Assembly (NCBI RefSeq): GCF_004103735.1
Contig: NZ_CP035281.1
Span: 2,170,001-2,234,000 of the forward strand
Reading direction: 5' to 3'
DNA from: Aminipila luticellarii
Lineage (GTDB): Bacteria; Bacillota; Clostridia; Peptostreptococcales; Anaerovoracaceae
Length of the DNA stretch: 64,000 nt
The position numbers and the translations under genes were made by a program. Position 1 is the first letter of the stretch, and each line of letters opens with the position of its first letter. The notes under the pieces were generated by a model. That model was not told the origin of the DNA, ran no database searches, and saw only the letters and a program-made list of their open reading frames with translations. Shown piece after piece: positions 45,541-54,995 of this stretch.

Positions 45541-47376
45541 CTATTGATTCGCAATCTGCTCTGCTAAATCGTTTAAATACACCCATCGATTCATCTTTTC
45601 TGTTAATTGCTCTTCGAGGGTTGATTTTTCAGCTGTCAGTTCCTGAAGCTTCACATAATTGCTCGTCTCTTTTGAAATTTTTTCTTCAGTTTCTTTGATT
45701 TTTTGTTCCAGTTCTTCAATAACGCTGTCAATCTGATCAAATTCTCGTTGTTCCTTATAGGTAAATTTTAATTTTGAAGGGCGCGTTCGATTTTCTTCTC
45801 CCGTTTGCTTATCTGTCTGACCGGTATCCTGTTTTTTATCCGTACCCCTGGAACCGGATAAAACTTTTTCCTGCTCTTTGCTCTGTGCTTCCTCCAGCTT
45901 TTTAATCTCCATATAATCCGTATATCCGCCGGGATAATGTCCAATGGTGCCTCCACCTTCATAGACAAAGGTTCTGACCGCCATGCGATCCACAAAATAC
46001 CGGTCATGAGATACCAGAATCACCGCTCCTGCAAAGCTGTCCAGATAATCCTCCAAAATAGTCAGTGTATCAATATCCAGATCGTTTGTCGGTTCATCCA
46101 GAAGCAGGACATTAGGAGCCATCATCAAGATTCCTAAAAGGTACAGCCTTCGCCTTTCCCCTCCGGAAAGCTTATTGATCCGCACCGAGTGAAGGTTCCT
46201 CGGAAACAGAAATCGTTCAAGCATCTGAGCGGCCGTCACCGTTCCCTCCGATGTCTGTACGTTATAGGCAATGCTTTGAACATAATCCAGCATTCTCATA
46301 GAGGGATCCATCTCTTCGCTCTCTTGAGAAAAATAACCAAACCTGACGGTCTCGCCGATTTCTATGGTACCGCTGTCCGGGCTATCCTGTCCCATGATCA
46401 TTCGAAGAAGTGTAGATTTTCCCGAACCATTTTCCCCGATAATGGCAATTCTGTCATTTCTTAGTACGGTATACGTAAAATCCTTTATCAGCACCTTGCT
46501 GCCATACGATTTTGTGATGTTGTGGATTTCTATGACCTTTCTGCCAAGCCGGCTGGACAGCGAGCTTAGCTGTACTTTCGATTCATCCAGAACCAATTTG
46601 TTTTTCGCCAGTTCTTCAAACCGTTCGATACGACCCTTCGCCTTTGTGGTTCTGGCCTGAGCGCCTCTTCGTATCCATTCCAGTTCCCGCTTATACAGGG
46701 TTTTCCGCTTTCGTTCTGTCGCCAGTGCCATTTCCTCTCTGGCCGCTTTGTTTTCAAGATATACAGAATAATTTCCCTCATGCCTGTAAAGCTTACCATC
46801 GTTTAATTCCAATATACGGTTGGACACTCTGTCCAAAAAATACCGGTCATGGGTAACCATAAAAATAGCTCCCTTGAAATTCTTTAAATATCTTTCCAGC
46901 CACTCAATGGTTTCGCTGTCTAAATGGTTCGTCGGTTCATCCAGAATCAGCAGCTCCATATCCGCCGCCAGCACAGCCGCCATGGCGACTCTCTTTTTTT
47001 CACCGCCGGAAAGATGCTTCACCGGGAAATTCAAATCTGTAATGCCCAGCTCCATCAGTATGGCCCGGCACTCATATTCAGAAACCTCCCGCTTATTTTC
47101 TCTCAGCGTTTCCATCACCTGTTCTAAGACCGTGTTTTCCCCATTAAAGCTCGGCATCTGCGGCAAGTACCCGATTCGTACCCCTTTCGTCAGAGTAATG
47201 GTGCCTTCATCCGCCTCTTCCATTCCCGCAGCAATCCGGAGTAAGGTGGACTTTCCCGTTCCGTTTACTCCAATAAATCCGATTTTGTCTCCTTCGTGTA
47301 TGCTGAAAGATAAATCTGTTAAAAGCGGATTTTCTGTATATGATTTTGAAATATTCGCAGCATTCAATAGTATCAT
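45541..47376 (-). CDS. ABC-F family ATPase (Uup-like)
   Basis: 611 residues with two ABC ATPase domains and no membrane segment: Walker A GVNGTGKST and, in the second, GENGSGKST; both halves have signature LSGGE and Walker B LLDEPTNDLD. The linker and a C-terminal coiled coil (residues about 530-600, EEKISKETSNYVKLQELTAE) resemble Uup. ABC-F proteins bind the ribosome or, for Uup, affect DNA-structure stability. It lies directly upstream of tilS, with 23 bases between. Confidence 0.9.
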   Translation of the reverse strand: MILLNAANISKSYTENPLLTDLSFSIHEGDKIGFIGVNGTGKSTLLRIAAGMEEADEGTITLTKGVRIGYLPQMPSFNGENTVLEQVMETLRENKREVSEYECRAILMELGITDLNFPVKHLSGGEKKRVAMAAVLAADMELLILDEPTNHLDSETIEWLERYLKNFKGAIFMVTHDRYFLDRVSNRILELNDGKLYRHEGNYSVYLENKAAREEMALATERKRKTLYKRELEWIRRGAQARTTKAKGRIERFEELAKNKLVLDESKVQLSSLSSRLGRKVIEIHNITKSYGSKVLIKDFTYTVLRNDRIAIIGENGSGKSTLLRMIMGQDSPDSGTIEIGETVRFGYFSQESEEMDPSMRMLDYVQSIAYNVQTSEGTVTAAQMLERFLFPRNLHSVRINKLSGGERRRLYLLGILMMAPNVLLLDEPTNDLDIDTLTILEDYLDSFAGAVILVSHDRYFVDRMAVRTFVYEGGGTIGHYPGGYTDYMEIKKLEEAQSKEQEKVLSGSRGTDKKQDTGQTDKQTGEENRTRPSKLKFTYKEQREFDQIDSVIEELEQKIKETEEKISKETSNYVKLQELTAEKSTLEEQLTEKMNRWVYLNDLAEQIANQ

Positions 47377-47557
47377 CTTTTTTCCTCGTTCTATATCATT
47401 CTTGCCATGTTTTTAATTTGTATTTTTTACAGTCAGGGCAGCAGAAGCTGCCATTCCTGACCGCTTTTCTTAGTGTACCGTAATACGTTACAATTTGCAA
47501 GAGCGTCCCAGCCTATGAAAAAAATTGCCCCGTCCTTTCTCTGACCGTACCAGTGTA

Positions 47558-48451
47558 TTATTCCCTTTCATAAATATATATGGCAGCAATCACGATTGCC
47601 GCTCCCATAAGCTGTATCGGGGTCAGGGAAGTGCCCAAAATGATATAAGAGAGAATAATAGTAAAAATAGCTTCTGACAAGCTTACGAGGGAAGCCATCC
47701 CTGCTTCCAAAAGCTTCAGGCCCTTCATTAAACAGAAAAGTCCGATTACAGTAGACCATATTGCCAGTAAAGCGATGTATATCCATACCGTCCATTCCTT
47801 CGGAAGCAAGAACTCTCCCCGTGCAATACTATAAACGAAATAAACAGCACTGCAGGTCAGACAAATGTAGACCATTAAAACCGGTGCCTCTATTTCGTTT
47901 GTAAATTTCTTATTAAAAATGAAATAACAGGAGCTGGCCAGTGCGGAAAAAATAATCAGGACTACTCCTTTCACCGGAATATTTCCGCCCGGTGCATATA
48001 AAACAATACCAACTCCCAAAACAGCAATCGCAATTCCGATCACTTTATATTTCGTCATTTTTTCTTTCAGAAAGATGACAGATAATACGGCTACAAAAAT
48101 GGGATAAATATAAAAAATAATTTCGCCAACAGCAGCCGTTACATACCGAAACGCTGAAAAGAACAAAATACATTGCGTGGAATAAATACATCCTGCCAAA
48201 ATTAAATATCCATACGTTTTTTTATCCTGAAAAAATAAAGATTTGTGCTTAAAGAAACAATATGCAATAAAAAAACAGGCAGCAATAAAAAACCGATAAA
48301 ATAACATCGTTCCTGCTGCCATGTCTGCTGAAAAGCCCAAGGTCGCCAAAATGGGAATGATACTGAATCCCAATGCAGATAGGGTCACATATAACATTCC
48401 CTTTTTCAAATGGTTGGCTTCCATTTTATCTTCAAGATCATTGTTTTCCAT
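47558..48451 (-). CDS. EamA/DMT-family membrane transporter
   Basis: 297 residues, about ten hydrophobic segments arranged as two repeated EamA domains (e.g. MLFYRFFIAACFFIAYCFF and VLILIIFSALASSCYFIFN-type repeats). Drug/metabolite transporter superfamily; substrate not predictable. The frame is open to 48481, but AAGGAGA ends 7 bases before the ATG at 48451 (MENNDLEDKMEA), which is preferred. A GC-rich hairpin of unclear function lies downstream at about 47432-47461. Confidence 0.85.
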   Translation of the reverse strand: MENNDLEDKMEANHLKKGMLYVTLSALGFSIIPILATLGFSADMAAGTMLFYRFFIAACFFIAYCFFKHKSLFFQDKKTYGYLILAGCIYSTQCILFFSAFRYVTAAVGEIIFYIYPIFVAVLSVIFLKEKMTKYKVIGIAIAVLGVGIVLYAPGGNIPVKGVVLIIFSALASSCYFIFNKKFTNEIEAPVLMVYICLTCSAVYFVYSIARGEFLLPKEWTVWIYIALLAIWSTVIGLFCLMKGLKLLEAGMASLVSLSEAIFTIILSYIILGTSLTPIQLMGAAIVIAAIYIYERE

Positions 48452-48566
48452 TCCATACTCTCCTTCGGATCGGCGTCCCAAATATTCATCTGTATGCCTT
48501 TATTCTGCCATAGAGAGAAGGCCTTGTCAAAGTTTTCTAACCGTTTACCTCTTTTCCTTTTGTATC

Positions 48567-50387
48567 TTATTCCAGCACGGCGGTGATAACCGTCATGTCA
48601 TCTTTTTCCCGTATGCCGTAGGCTTCTACGGCCCTGTTCATGATCAGATCTGAAACAGTCTGGGGATCGGTGGATTTAATGCTCCGAATGACCTCCTTCA
48701 ACCAGCTCATCTCCAGATCCTGCCGGTTTGCATCGGATACCCCATCCGAAATCATGATAATCTGATCCCCCGGGCGCAGCCGCACATTGATGAAATCAAT
48801 GTGCAGGCCGTCCACAATGCCCATAGGCAGAGCCGCTACTTTGACGGCCGCCACCTTTTCTCCGCGTTTGACGAAGGTGGCTGCTGCGCCGATCTTAAAC
48901 AATCTGAGCTTTCCGCCCATTCTGTCGATCAGTCCCAGATCCACCGTTGAAAAAATTTCGTCTCCTTCCTGCTGCAATAAAATATTATTTACGGTCTTTA
49001 ATGCCAGTTCCACATCAAATCCGGAACCGATCAGATCCATCAGGGTGGATACTGCCAGAGAGCTTTCCGCAGAAGCCGCCTTTCCCTTCCCCATGCCGTC
49101 ACTGATTAAAATTCCATATTCCGTTTTAGAAATATTTCGATATTGAAAGCTGTCCCCGGATATGCCCGCAATCTGTCCGTAAGCGGCATGCGCCGCTTTT
49201 ACCTGAAATTTAGGCTGCGCTTCTATCCACGATGTTTCATGGGTCAGAGACTCCATTTCACTTTTCAGGCTCTCCGTCACTTGAGCCATCCCTCTGAACT
49301 GATAGGATATGATGGAACGGTTGCTTCCGGCATTCCCATACAGATTCGCCAGTCTGTCATACACCCGATAATGTTCTTCCAGCACCTTAAGAAGCTGCTG
49401 TTTATTCTTCATATCACAATATGTATTATCCTTCCTGATGGCGGAAAAGGTCTTTTTTATTTCCGCCAGGTATTTCCTTGGGATCAGAGCCATTGCAGCA
49501 GATGCTGCAAGTGGCTCGTAGGGAGGAATAAATAATTCAGGATAAGTAGTAATCATTCCCAGGACCAGACAAGCACCGCTAAAGCAAATGGCTGCCATAA
49601 TCTTGCTTTCCTGCGAAAATACGCCTGCAGTGAAGCCACCGGCTAAAAATACCATAACAATAGCCGGAGTGAAGCCGGTACAAAAAACCAAACAAATTGC
49701 TGAGCTTGTCCCGGCGATAAGCCCCGCCCCTATACCGCCGCCAAACCCGGCTACCAGGGTAATGAACAGACCGCCCATCAACGGCAGAGACAGCTTTGCG
49801 GGATCCAATGCCCATATGCCCGTCCCGCACAGGATCAGAACCCCTACAGCAGCTGTGGCACCTATGGCCTTTTCCACGCCCAGCTCGCTTCGCTTTTCTA
49901 TTTGTATTTCACTGTGCTTGACCAAGTTCATAAAAGTAAAGAACGTATTAAAGGTAAAAATAAGGACAAAGATCAATAAGACCTCCGACAGAAGCATAAA
50001 AATGCTCAGCCGATAAAACATGTGTTTCAATATGTAATAGGAGCAGTTGCAGGTAATGGTCAGAATAGCCGCCATGACGGCTCTGGCAGGCAGGTCGATC
50101 CGGCGGTTTCCGAACACTGTAAAGGCTATGGTGCACAATACCAGTGCCATAAGATCCCCATAAAATAGATAATTGCTTCCGTAATATGTAATGCTTCCCA
50201 GTACCATTGGCAGAACCAGATATAAATTCAGCCGATTTCTGTATATGAGAACGGTTACCAGCGCCACTCCGCAGGGAAACAAGCTATTCAACACCACGAC
50301 TCTGCATACCAGAAAAGACAGGACGACCAGTCCTGCAATCTGAGCCAGTCCGGCCGTAACCTTTTCCCTCGATTTCACCATTTCCAT
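48567..50387 (-). CDS. spoIIE: Stage II sporulation protein E-like phosphatase (short form)
   Basis: 606 residues. About ten N-terminal membrane helices (to about 300) are followed by a coiled region and a PP2C/SpoIIE phosphatase domain with ILISDGMGKGKAASAES and MISDGVSDANRQD, the metal-binding aspartate motifs. In endospore formers SpoIIE dephosphorylates SpoIIAA to activate sigma F and acts at the polar septum. It is shorter than the B. subtilis protein (about 800 residues), but the order spoIIE...tilS...ftsH is the conserved one. Start may be the second ATG at 50381. A strong terminator separates it from its upstream neighbour. Confidence 0.88.
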   Translation of the reverse strand: MEMVKSREKVTAGLAQIAGLVVLSFLVCRVVVLNSLFPCGVALVTVLIYRNRLNLYLVLPMVLGSITYYGSNYLFYGDLMALVLCTIAFTVFGNRRIDLPARAVMAAILTITCNCSYYILKHMFYRLSIFMLLSEVLLIFVLIFTFNTFFTFMNLVKHSEIQIEKRSELGVEKAIGATAAVGVLILCGTGIWALDPAKLSLPLMGGLFITLVAGFGGGIGAGLIAGTSSAICLVFCTGFTPAIVMVFLAGGFTAGVFSQESKIMAAICFSGACLVLGMITTYPELFIPPYEPLAASAAMALIPRKYLAEIKKTFSAIRKDNTYCDMKNKQQLLKVLEEHYRVYDRLANLYGNAGSNRSIISYQFRGMAQVTESLKSEMESLTHETSWIEAQPKFQVKAAHAAYGQIAGISGDSFQYRNISKTEYGILISDGMGKGKAASAESSLAVSTLMDLIGSGFDVELALKTVNNILLQQEGDEIFSTVDLGLIDRMGGKLRLFKIGAAATFVKRGEKVAAVKVAALPMGIVDGLHIDFINVRLRPGDQIIMISDGVSDANRQDLEMSWLKEVIRSIKSTDPQTVSDLIMNRAVEAYGIREKDDMTVITAVLE

Positions 50388-50532
50388 CCTTACACCCCGC
50401 TATTCTTTAAGAACCTGTCCAAATTTCACTTTATTGTTACATTATAGCGGCAAGCGGGCATAAAATTTGTCTGAACCTGTAGCGAATACCCGGAAAGATT
50501 CTATTTTTTCGTCTTTTTTCTGACAGATTAAC

Positions 50533-50564
50533 AAAAAAAAGACTCGTTTATGAGTCTTTTTTTT
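50533..50564. terminator. Terminator of the YcdB/SLH gene
   Basis: AAAAAAAAGACTC, 6-base loop, GAGTCTTTTTTTT: a compact, near-ideal terminator reading well in both directions, 29 bases after the stop codon of the minus-strand gene. Confidence 0.92.
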
Positions 50565-50592
50565 AGCATTTGTACGTATCTGCTTTTTTTCG

Positions 50593-52641
50593 TTAATTTT
50601 TATTCAACGTGTTGAACAGAATCGCTGCTGTTTCCGCATGGGTCAACGGATTTTGTCCGTTAAATCTTCCTTTGGCGTCGCCCTTCATAATCCCCATTGC
50701 ATAGGCTGCGGAAGCATAGCCTACATAAGCGGAATCCACCTTATCCGTATACATATTTTTAAATACGGCGGATTCTTTTGCCAGCTTATCCACACCGAGA
50801 TACCTGCTTACATACTTTGCTGCCTCCTGTCTTGTAACAACAGCCTTGGCGTTTACTTCTTCCTTGGTAAGCATCTTACGGTCAATCAGCATTTTATAAA
50901 AATCCTGATCGTCTGTATAATAACTCTGTTCAGGAGAATATAAATATCTGAAGAATTCCAGCTGAGTGGTCGCTGCCTTTGGTGCAAAGGTATCGCCCTC
51001 CAGATAATATCCATTATTCTTAAGCTCTTTAATCATTTTTTCAGCCCAGTTTCCGGCTATATCCGTATAGTCCCCTAAATTGGCGTCATCTTTATATACA
51101 TCACCCTTATAATCCAATTGGACTCCCTTAAACGCATCGATCATATAGGTTCCGCTTTTTCTGAAATCATATACTAAAACAATTTTCCCGTCCAAATCCT
51201 TTTTATATACGAACTCAAAGCTGCCGAGCTGATCTGCTGCCTCAAACGCTTTCTGCTGCTCTATGACCTTGTCTAATGCAGGGAAAACGGCACTGTCATA
51301 CCAAGCTCTTGAATAGGAAAGAATCTTCCCTGCGGCTTTATCGACGGAAACGGAAACCGTGTTCTGGTCAAAGCTGATACCGTTCACCTGTCTGGTATAA
51401 ATAAAGGTGTAGTCTCCATACTTGCTGTCCATGGTATCTTCATTGCTCCAGACAAGCTGATCCTTCTTGTCTGAGCAGACTTTATCCATATAGCCTGCGG
51501 CAATCGTCTTTGCCCGTTCCAGACCGATATCATTTTTAGAGCTGCTGTCTGAACTGCTGCTAAAGTTGAGCAGTACTCCTGTCTTCGCATCCAGCGTTGC
51601 AAAATCTTTTTCATAATTTAAATACCATAAATATTCCCGGTTCGGTCCCCAGTCCTGTCTCAGCATAGCGGATTGAAGCTTCTGGCTTCCGATAGAAGGA
51701 ATCATATCTCTGGCTGCTTTGTCTGCCTGACCCTTATCCAGTAAATTCTGGGTTCGCTGTATTTCCTTTAATTCCTCTTCCGTAAACTTGATTTCATCCG
51801 CTGCGCTGCCGGCGGCTTTGTCTTTTGTCTCTGCCTGATTTGCATATCGATATAGCTGATAATCCTTATACAGCTTTATCACGTTTCCGGTATTGGCATC
51901 AATGGCTCTGTTGGTTCCATCGGTTTCATAGGCCGTAAATACTTTCAGCTTTTTCTTAGAATAATCATAATAAGAAAAGTATTTCAGTTCAGGCCCCAAT
52001 TCTTTTAAATAGATTTTTTCCGCTTCACTTCTATCGATGGCTTTATCCTTGGAAGGATAGCTCTGAACAGCCAAATCCTTCTTATCCGCATTCAAACTGT
52101 AGCTTGAAAGCTTTCCTGTGTATTTATTGATTTCCATGCGGACAGAGATAAAATCACAGGGAATATCGTTTACATACATTCGATACATAAAGGAGTAATC
52201 ACTTCCGTAGTCATTGCCGGCGCTGTCCTCCAGTTTAAATTCACCTGTGGTATCCGGCAGAAACTTTTTCAGATATTCCTCCGCCGCCTTTTGAGCCTGA
52301 GCCTTGTTTACCTTGGCTAATCCGCTGGATTGAAAATCGGCTGAAAAGCAGTAGAACGAGGTGATAAGCCCTTCATTCGTTACGGTTGCAGAAGCATTGG
52401 CCGTATGCTCCGTATCGGACCAGTTCAGCTGTATACTGCTGCCTTCGTCTGCATCCTCATCATAATAATAGCTGAATTCACTTAGGCTCTCCGGTATGTC
52501 TACCACCTTTTTGACCGCAGTGATCGCACTTGTTAATTGGGCGCTATCCGCTGTTCCCGCAAAGGCTGCTACTGAGCCGGACGCAAATGCTGTGGATATC
52601 AGCAGTGTACATATCATAACCATACATAATAGCTTTTTCAT
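50593..52641 (-). CDS. Secreted YcdB/YcdC-type repeat protein with SLH domains
   Basis: 682 residues. A signal peptide at about 1-28 (MKKLLCMVMICTLLISTAFA). Two or three PepSY-like/YcdB repeats follow, recognisable by Y-x-G-K/D-[LI] turns such as NKYTGKLSSYSLN and DKAAGKILSYSRA, and by tryptophan/aspartate-rich tails. The C-terminus has S-layer homology motifs (YTDIAGNWAEKMIKELKNNG; YASAAYAMGIMKGDAKGRFN). Probably anchored to secondary cell-wall polymers. Function unknown; YcdB repeats may bind substrates or modulate proteases. Confidence 0.82.
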   Translation of the reverse strand: MKKLLCMVMICTLLISTAFASGSVAAFAGTADSAQLTSAITAVKKVVDIPESLSEFSYYYDEDADEGSSIQLNWSDTEHTANASATVTNEGLITSFYCFSADFQSSGLAKVNKAQAQKAAEEYLKKFLPDTTGEFKLEDSAGNDYGSDYSFMYRMYVNDIPCDFISVRMEINKYTGKLSSYSLNADKKDLAVQSYPSKDKAIDRSEAEKIYLKELGPELKYFSYYDYSKKKLKVFTAYETDGTNRAIDANTGNVIKLYKDYQLYRYANQAETKDKAAGSAADEIKFTEEELKEIQRTQNLLDKGQADKAARDMIPSIGSQKLQSAMLRQDWGPNREYLWYLNYEKDFATLDAKTGVLLNFSSSSDSSSKNDIGLERAKTIAAGYMDKVCSDKKDQLVWSNEDTMDSKYGDYTFIYTRQVNGISFDQNTVSVSVDKAAGKILSYSRAWYDSAVFPALDKVIEQQKAFEAADQLGSFEFVYKKDLDGKIVLVYDFRKSGTYMIDAFKGVQLDYKGDVYKDDANLGDYTDIAGNWAEKMIKELKNNGYYLEGDTFAPKAATTQLEFFRYLYSPEQSYYTDDQDFYKMLIDRKMLTKEEVNAKAVVTRQEAAKYVSRYLGVDKLAKESAVFKNMYTDKVDSAYVGYASAAYAMGIMKGDAKGRFNGQNPLTHAETAAILFNTLNKN

Positions 52642-52738
52642 AATTCCCTCCTGTGTTCCCTTCTGTAATATTCCGGTTTATATACTATTATGACAGGATT
52701 ATTTTCTATTTTGTTCCATATTTTTAAAACTTTTTAAT

Positions 52739-53569
52739 TTAATTTATTCCAAAGAAATGTTTGGCGTTTTCACAGGTTATACGAGCCACCTCTTCATACT
52801 CCATCTCTTTGATTTCTGCCACCTTTCGGGCCGTATACTCCACATAAGGGGACATATTTTGTTTTCCCCTGAAAGGTTCCGGTGTCAGATATGGTGCGTC
52901 GGTCTCCACCAGTAAATATTCAATGGGAATATTTTTCACCACCTCGATCCCTTTCCGTGCATTTTTATAGGTAATCGGCCCGGCTATGGACAGAGTACCC
53001 CCCAATTTTATATACTGCTGTCCGATTTCTCTGCTGCCTGAAAAGCAATGGAGCAGAACCCTTGCGTCCGGCAGCATCTCTCCGTCCGCTCCCCGCCTTT
53101 TAGGGAACCAGCTCATTCTCTCCCGGGAAAAAGCTCCCTCTTCCTTCAAAATGTTCATGACCAGTTCATCGGCTTCTCTCGAATGAATCGTAATGGGCAT
53201 TTTCAGTTCATTGGCAAGCTGGATTTGCTTTCTGAACCATTCCTCCTGTACATCTCTTTCCGAAAAATCGTAATGAAAATCCAATCCGATCTCCCCGATG
53301 GCCATGACCTTGTCCTTTTTTGCCAGTCCTTTGAGCATGGCAAGCTGCATGTCATCCATATCCTTTGTATCATGAGGGTGACAGCCCACCGCCGCATAAC
53401 ACCACGGGTATTTTTCCGCATGTTTGACGGCCAGAACAGAGCTTTCCAGATTAAATCCCACGTCCATTACATAGGAAACATCGGATGCCTCGATTTTTTC
53501 TGCCAAAGCGATCCGGTCTTCTTCCGTAAGCGTTTCGTTGTTTATATGTGTATGTGAATCAAATAACAT
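52739..53569 (-). CDS. tatD: TatD-family metal-dependent deoxyribonuclease
   Basis: 276 residues, usual TatD length. MLFDSHTHINNETLTEEDR starts the metal site; AIGEIGLDFHYDF, IHSREADE, LLHCFSGSREIG and LLVETDAPYL give the remaining metal-ligand motifs of the TIM-barrel hydrolase. Acts as a 3'-5' exonuclease in DNA repair or quality control. The frame is open to a TTG at 53584, but AGGAGGT ends 4 bases before the ATG at 53569, so that is the start. Single gene, upstream of the YcdB gene. Confidence 0.95.
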   Translation of the reverse strand: MLFDSHTHINNETLTEEDRIALAEKIEASDVSYVMDVGFNLESSVLAVKHAEKYPWCYAAVGCHPHDTKDMDDMQLAMLKGLAKKDKVMAIGEIGLDFHYDFSERDVQEEWFRKQIQLANELKMPITIHSREADELVMNILKEEGAFSRERMSWFPKRRGADGEMLPDARVLLHCFSGSREIGQQYIKLGGTLSIAGPITYKNARKGIEVVKNIPIEYLLVETDAPYLTPEPFRGKQNMSPYVEYTARKVAEIKEMEYEEVARITCENAKHFFGIN

Positions 53570-53654
53570 ATTGACCTCCTGCAATTTTTCCCCAGCCGAT
53601 GGTCTTCCCTTTCGGCGGACTCTTTTAGTTCTTGTCGTTTATATCTTATCATTT

Positions 53655-54077
53655 TTACCTGTGCCTGTCTCCGTAAATAAAGAATAATTTGAAAAGATAG
53701 GAAACCACTCCCATCGCCAGCATCAGACCTCCTAAAATCCCATATACGATTATGTACGGCGATGCTGTTCCTGCGATTTCAAGGACTCCTTGCAGCAGGG
53801 CACCTATGGTCAGTGCCGCTACTCCGGAATTATAAACATTAAAGGAAAACCGGGACATATCTTCCACTTCAAAGATAAAAAGAAATATCCCATAAAACAC
53901 CATTCCCAGCAGAAGGGGACAAAGGTATAAATAGGTCATATAAAAGGAATGAACGCCATGACCAAAGTGATTATATATGGCGGAAAAAATGAGACAGAAT
54001 GCCGAAGCAGCAGCCATTCCATAAAATCCTTCGCTCACATGCGACTTTTCTTCAATAGCCAATATAGACAATATCAC
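53655..54077 (-). CDS. Small integral membrane protein, function unknown
   Basis: About 138-140 residues with four hydrophobic helices (YGMAAASAFCLIFSAIY, MTYLYLCPLLLGMVFYGIF, VAALTIGALLQG, YIIVYGILGGLMLAMGVV). I do not recognise the family. It overlaps the end of the phosphodiester glycosidase-like gene by 26 bases and is likely translationally coupled to it. Start is uncertain: GTG at 54077 is only 3 bases from GGGAGGT; TTG at 54071 is better spaced. It could be a channel or membrane partner of the exported glycosidase-like protein. Confidence 0.65.
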   Translation of the reverse strand: MILSILAIEEKSHVSEGFYGMAAASAFCLIFSAIYNHFGHGVHSFYMTYLYLCPLLLGMVFYGIFLFIFEVEDMSRFSFNVYNSGVAALTIGALLQGVLEIAGTASPYIIVYGILGGLMLAMGVVSYLFKLFFIYGDRHR

Positions 54078-54984
54078 TCACCTCCCGTTCTCCCAATTTT
54101 CTTCCATCTGTTGGATTATTCACGACTTTTCCGTTAAAATACATCACGGAAGAGCCTCCGCCATCCAGATTATACGCTTCCGTACACCCTTGGTCTTTCA
54201 TGATCTCCGCCAGCTCATAAAGGGATAGTCCCTGACTTTCTTCCGTTCTGCCGTCTGAAACAACGATTATGTAATGCAGAGGAGAAATCATACCGATGGC
54301 GGTCCTCGGGTTGCTGTTTTTTGCCTGCTCTACCTCCTGGTTTGCCTGTACTGCCATGCTCCCATTTTCTATCAGTCCCGGTCCAAAGGTCAAAATCTGC
54401 ATAGCCCCGGCATCCAGCAGGCTTTCAGCCGTCTGCTGGCTCTCCTTTATAATATCACACGTTCCATCTTGATATAGTACAAAGGCTTCCTCATCGGGAT
54501 CACCATAATTGCTGCGGTATAAGGTTCCGTTGCGGAGCACGTACCCATCATCTCTAAACCCATAATAGTCTCCGTTTACAGCAAGAATGGCATTATTCCG
54601 CTCTGCCATTTCAGAAGTCGTTTCTTTTATGTTTCGTCCATATGAATTATTTGCAAAGGCCGTCTTCAGATAGTCGGCACTGCTCACTTGAATATCTGCT
54701 ATATATACCGTAGTATCCTTCACCCGTTCTTGTGAAAGCTTCACGCTGATATTTGAATCCTTGTACGACTGATCTGAAACGGACGCATTTACTGCCGCCG
54801 TTTTTTCTGCAGTCACAGAGGCTCCACTGCCGGCCTGTACCTCCGCCACCTGTACACTTTGGATGACAAAGGTCTTTAACAGTACAAATGCAGTGAAGCT
54901 TACCAACATTACACTGTATATAAACGCCCACCAAAAGGGCGGCTTTTTTCTTTTAGCTCGGATCGTATTTCTCATTTTTCTCAT
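54052..54984 (-). CDS. Membrane-anchored phosphodiester glycosidase (NAGPA domain) protein
   Basis: 310 residues. A short cytoplasmic basic N-terminus, one membrane helix at about 18-40 (WAFIYSVMLVSFTAFVLLK), and an extracytoplasmic NAGPA domain with ILAVNGDYYGFRDDGYV, PRTAIGMI and NLDGGGSSVMYFNG. The family cleaves sugar-phosphodiester bonds such as the uncovering enzyme N-acetylglucosamine-1-phosphodiester hydrolase, and in bacteria is linked to exopolysaccharide or wall-polymer processing. It follows the GT2-GtrA gene after 11 bases: an envelope operon. Confidence 0.85.
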   Translation of the reverse strand: MRKMRNTIRAKRKKPPFWWAFIYSVMLVSFTAFVLLKTFVIQSVQVAEVQAGSGASVTAEKTAAVNASVSDQSYKDSNISVKLSQERVKDTTVYIADIQVSSADYLKTAFANNSYGRNIKETTSEMAERNNAILAVNGDYYGFRDDGYVLRNGTLYRSNYGDPDEEAFVLYQDGTCDIIKESQQTAESLLDAGAMQILTFGPGLIENGSMAVQANQEVEQAKNSNPRTAIGMISPLHYIIVVSDGRTEESQGLSLYELAEIMKDQGCTEAYNLDGGGSSVMYFNGKVVNNPTDGRKLGEREVSDIVYIGY

Positions 54985-54995
54985 ATTTTTACCTT

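Noticed and set aside
47432-47461. GC-rich stem (GTCAGG...CCTGAC with GGCAGC/GCTGCC inside) downstream of the EamA gene
   Set aside because: No T run on the minus strand and a 3-base bulge; it cannot be confidently called a terminator.
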